In this document: positions 62,456 through 64,000 of the stretch, piece by piece
How positions within the stretch are numbered: the first letter of the stretch is position 1
How the letters are laid out: each line of letters begins with the position of its first letter
Source of the DNA: Hydrogenophaga sp. SL48
GTDB taxonomy: Bacteria; Pseudomonadota; Gammaproteobacteria; Burkholderiales; Burkholderiaceae_C
Length of the DNA stretch: 64,000 bases
NCBI RefSeq assembly: GCF_021729865.1
Contig: NZ_CP063400.1
Location: 1,240,001-1,304,000 of the forward strand
Direction: 5' to 3'
Made by a program: the position numbers and the translations under genes
The notes under the pieces: generated by a model
Told to the model about the DNA's origin: nothing
The model's database searches: none
The model's input: the letters and a program-made list of their open reading frames with translations, nothing else

Positions 62456-62465
62456 CTTAAGTCAA
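62452..62465. promoter_or_regulatory. FNR/ANR box upstream of ccoN
   Basis: TTGAC-TTAA-GTCAA, a perfect 14-bp palindrome, centred 64.5 bp before the ccoN start codon and overlapping the ccoS stop. Expected to switch on the oxidase at low oxygen. Confidence 0.88.
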
Positions 62466-62522
62466 GGCACCTATGAGGTTACATGTGGACACTTGCCCGG
62501 TGACATTAATGAGGAGTTGTGT

Positions 62523-63968
62523 ATGTCCGTGACATCAAAGACCAGCCAGCCGGCGGTCTATAACGACAGTGTGGTCCGCGGGTTTGCCATCATGTCCGTG
62601 ATCTACGGCGTGGTTGGCATGCTGGTGGGGGTGATCATCGCGGCCCAGTTGACCTGGCCCGAGCTCAACATGGGTATTGAATGGCTGACCTACGGCCGTC
62701 TTCGCCCCTTGCACACCAACGCGGTGATTTTTGCGTTCGGTGGGTCGGTCCTGTTTGCGACCAGCTACTACGTGGTGCAGCGAACCTGCCACACCAACCT
62801 GTTTTCCAACAAGCTCGCCTGGCTCACCTTCTGGGGCTGGAACGCGGTGATTGTTTCGGCGGTCATCACCTTGCCGATGGGGCTGACCCAGAGCAAAGAG
62901 TACGCTGAACTGATCTGGCCGATCGACCTGCTGATCACCGTGGTCTGGGTGTCGTATGCGATCGTGTTCTTCGGCACGGTCGGCACCCGCAAGGTCAAAC
63001 ACATCTACGTGGCCAACTGGTTCTTTGGTGCCTACATCATCACCATTGCCCTGCTGCACATCTTCAACAACCTGGCCATCCCGACCAGCGCCACGCACTC
63101 TTATTCGGCCTATGCCGGTGTGCAGGACGCCATGATCCAGTGGTGGTACGGCCACAACGCCGTGGGCTTCTTCCTGACGGCGGCCTTCCTGGGCATGATG
63201 TATTACTTCATCCCCAAGCAGGCCGAGCGCCCGGTCTACTCCTACCGCCTGTCCATCGTCCACTTCTGGGCGCTGATTTTCACTTACATGTGGGCGGGTC
63301 CCCACCACCTGCACTACACCGCGCTGCCCGACTGGACGCAATCGGTTGGCATGGTGTTCTCCCTGATCCTGCTGGCCCCCAGCTGGGGCGGCATGATCAA
63401 CGGCATCATGACCCTCTCGGGTGCCTGGCACAAACTGCGTGACGACCCCATCCTGCGCTTCCTGATCGTGTCCCTGTCGTTCTACGGCATGTCCACCTTC
63501 GAAGGTCCGATGATGTCCATCAAGACCGTCAACGCCCTGTCGCACTACACCGACTGGACCGTGGGCCACGTGCACTCTGGCGCTCTGGGCTGGGTGGGAC
63601 TGGTGTCCATGGGGTCGCTGTATTACCTGATTCCACGCCTGTACGGCCAGAAGAAGATGTACTCGGTGCCTGCGATTGAAGTCCATTTCTGGGTGGCCAC
63701 CATCGGCATCGTGCTGTACATCGCAGCGATGTGGATCGCCGGTGTGATGCAGGGCCTGATGTGGCGCTCGGTCAACCCGGACGGCAGCCTGACCTACACC
63801 TTCGTTGAATCGGTCAAGGCCACCTTCCCCTTCTATGTCATCCGCCTGCTCGGTGGTCTGCTGTACCTGGGCGGCATGGTCATCATGCTGTGGAACGTGA
63901 TCATGACGACCCGCCAGGGCAGGGTGCAGGATGTGCCCGTGCTCGCCGTCAACCCGGCTCATGCCTGA
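62523..63968 (+). CDS. ccoN: cbb3-type cytochrome c oxidase subunit I
   Basis: 481 aa from the ATG at 62523 (GAGGAG ribosome site). Heme-copper oxidase core with about 12 membrane segments. Likely heme and copper His are in [43 protein letters not shown] and [20 protein letters not shown]. It reduces oxygen with high affinity and pumps protons. Its promoter has the FNR box at 62452. Confidence 0.96.
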   Translation: MSVTSKTSQPAVYNDSVVRGFAIMSVIYGVVGMLVGVIIAAQLTWPELNMGIEWLTYGRLRPLHTNAVIFAFGGSVLFATSYYVVQRTCHTNLFSNKLAWLTFWGWNAVIVSAVITLPMGLTQSKEYAELIWPIDLLITVVWVSYAIVFFGTVGTRKVKHIYVANWFFGAYIITIALLHIFNNLAIPTSATHSYSAYAGVQDAMIQWWYGHNAVGFFLTAAFLGMMYYFIPKQAERPVYSYRLSIVHFWALIFTYMWAGPHHLHYTALPDWTQSVGMVFSLILLAPSWGGMINGIMTLSGAWHKLRDDPILRFLIVSLSFYGMSTFEGPMMSIKTVNALSHYTDWTVGHVHSGALGWVGLVSMGSLYYLIPRLYGQKKMYSVPAIEVHFWVATIGIVLYIAAMWIAGVMQGLMWRSVNPDGSLTYTFVESVKATFPFYVIRLLGGLLYLGGMVIMLWNVIMTTRQGRVQDVPVLAVNPAHA

Positions 63969-63981
63969 GGAGTAAAACAAC

Positions 63982-64000
63982 ATGTCTTCACACGAAACTC
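63982..64000 (+). CDS. ccoO: Start of ccoO (cbb3 oxidase monoheme subunit), cut by the window end
   Basis: ATG at 63982 begins MSSHET, 13 bp after ccoN with GAGGAGT upstream. Only six codons are visible; the assignment rests on the fixed ccoN-ccoO gene order. Confidence 0.6.

Noticed and set aside
62535..63983. Minus-strand open frame of 482 aa opposite ccoN
   Set aside because: Shadow of ccoN; its composition reflects third-position GC only.

Overview
The window is GC-rich, densely coded chromosomal DNA from a betaproteobacterium. The family-level gene content (hpnCDE, trigger factor-clpP-clpX-lon, Bug-type binding protein, cbb3 oxidase, short Trp-rich protein) points to Burkholderiales, most likely a Comamonadaceae member such as a Hydrogenophaga/Acidovorax relative. 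That placement is inference from gene content and style; no rRNA is present.

Layout. 1-6.1 kb: end of a sensor kinase, then a ferric-iron/AfuABC-type ABC importer with one binding protein, one fused permease and two ATPase genes. 6.2-14.7 kb: a HAD phosphatase, then a sigma-54 activator that faces a complete branched-chain-amino-acid/amide-type ABC operon (binding protein, LivG, LivF, LivH, LivM) ending in an alpha/beta hydrolase. Three operator palindromes and a -24/-12 promoter lie between activator and operon. 14.7-17.0 kb: a low-GC minus-strand island of three small genes whose junctions look like integron attC sites, with no integrase; an IS5-family element splits the first gene. 17.2-20.2 kb: hemH, a HAD hydrolase, a GST and an SH3 protein. 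20.4-25.7 kb: squalene synthesis genes hpnE, hpnD and hpnC, interrupted by an FNR-like regulator and a soluble histidine kinase. 25.8-30.2 kb: a two-gene RND efflux system behind a palindromic operator.

30.3-37.1 kb: tRNA-Leu(UAG), tig-clpP-clpX-lon, then a tRNA cluster Gly-Cys-Gly-Leu(UAA) with a duplicated Gly unit. 37.2-46.0 kb: a hypothetical gene, a UMF1/MFS transporter, murI, class I and class II fumarases (divergent), a UPF0114 membrane protein and acs. 46.0-50.03 kb: a 4,035-bp inserted element with 24-bp terminal inverted repeats and an 8-bp target duplication, carrying a winged-helix-like gene, an N-truncated IS1595-family transposase, gene remnants, a Phd-VapC pair, a frameshifted higA and a lone AbrB/MazE gene. 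50.1-53.6 kb: cytochrome c, a small Trp-rich protein, ilvD and lgt. 53.8-59.2 kb: a malonate-use operon (GntR regulator, malonyl-CoA decarboxylase, Bug binding protein, enoyl-CoA hydratase, malonyl-CoA synthetase). 59.3-64.0 kb: uspA, ccoI, ccoS, ccoN and the first codons of ccoO, with two FNR/ANR boxes.

The most notable items are the TIR/TSD-bounded element, the integrase-less cassette array disrupted by IS5, the sigma-54 enhancer array inside the activator's own 3' end, and a family of GC-rich palindromic repeats that fills operon gaps, mostly in the ABC transporter regions.
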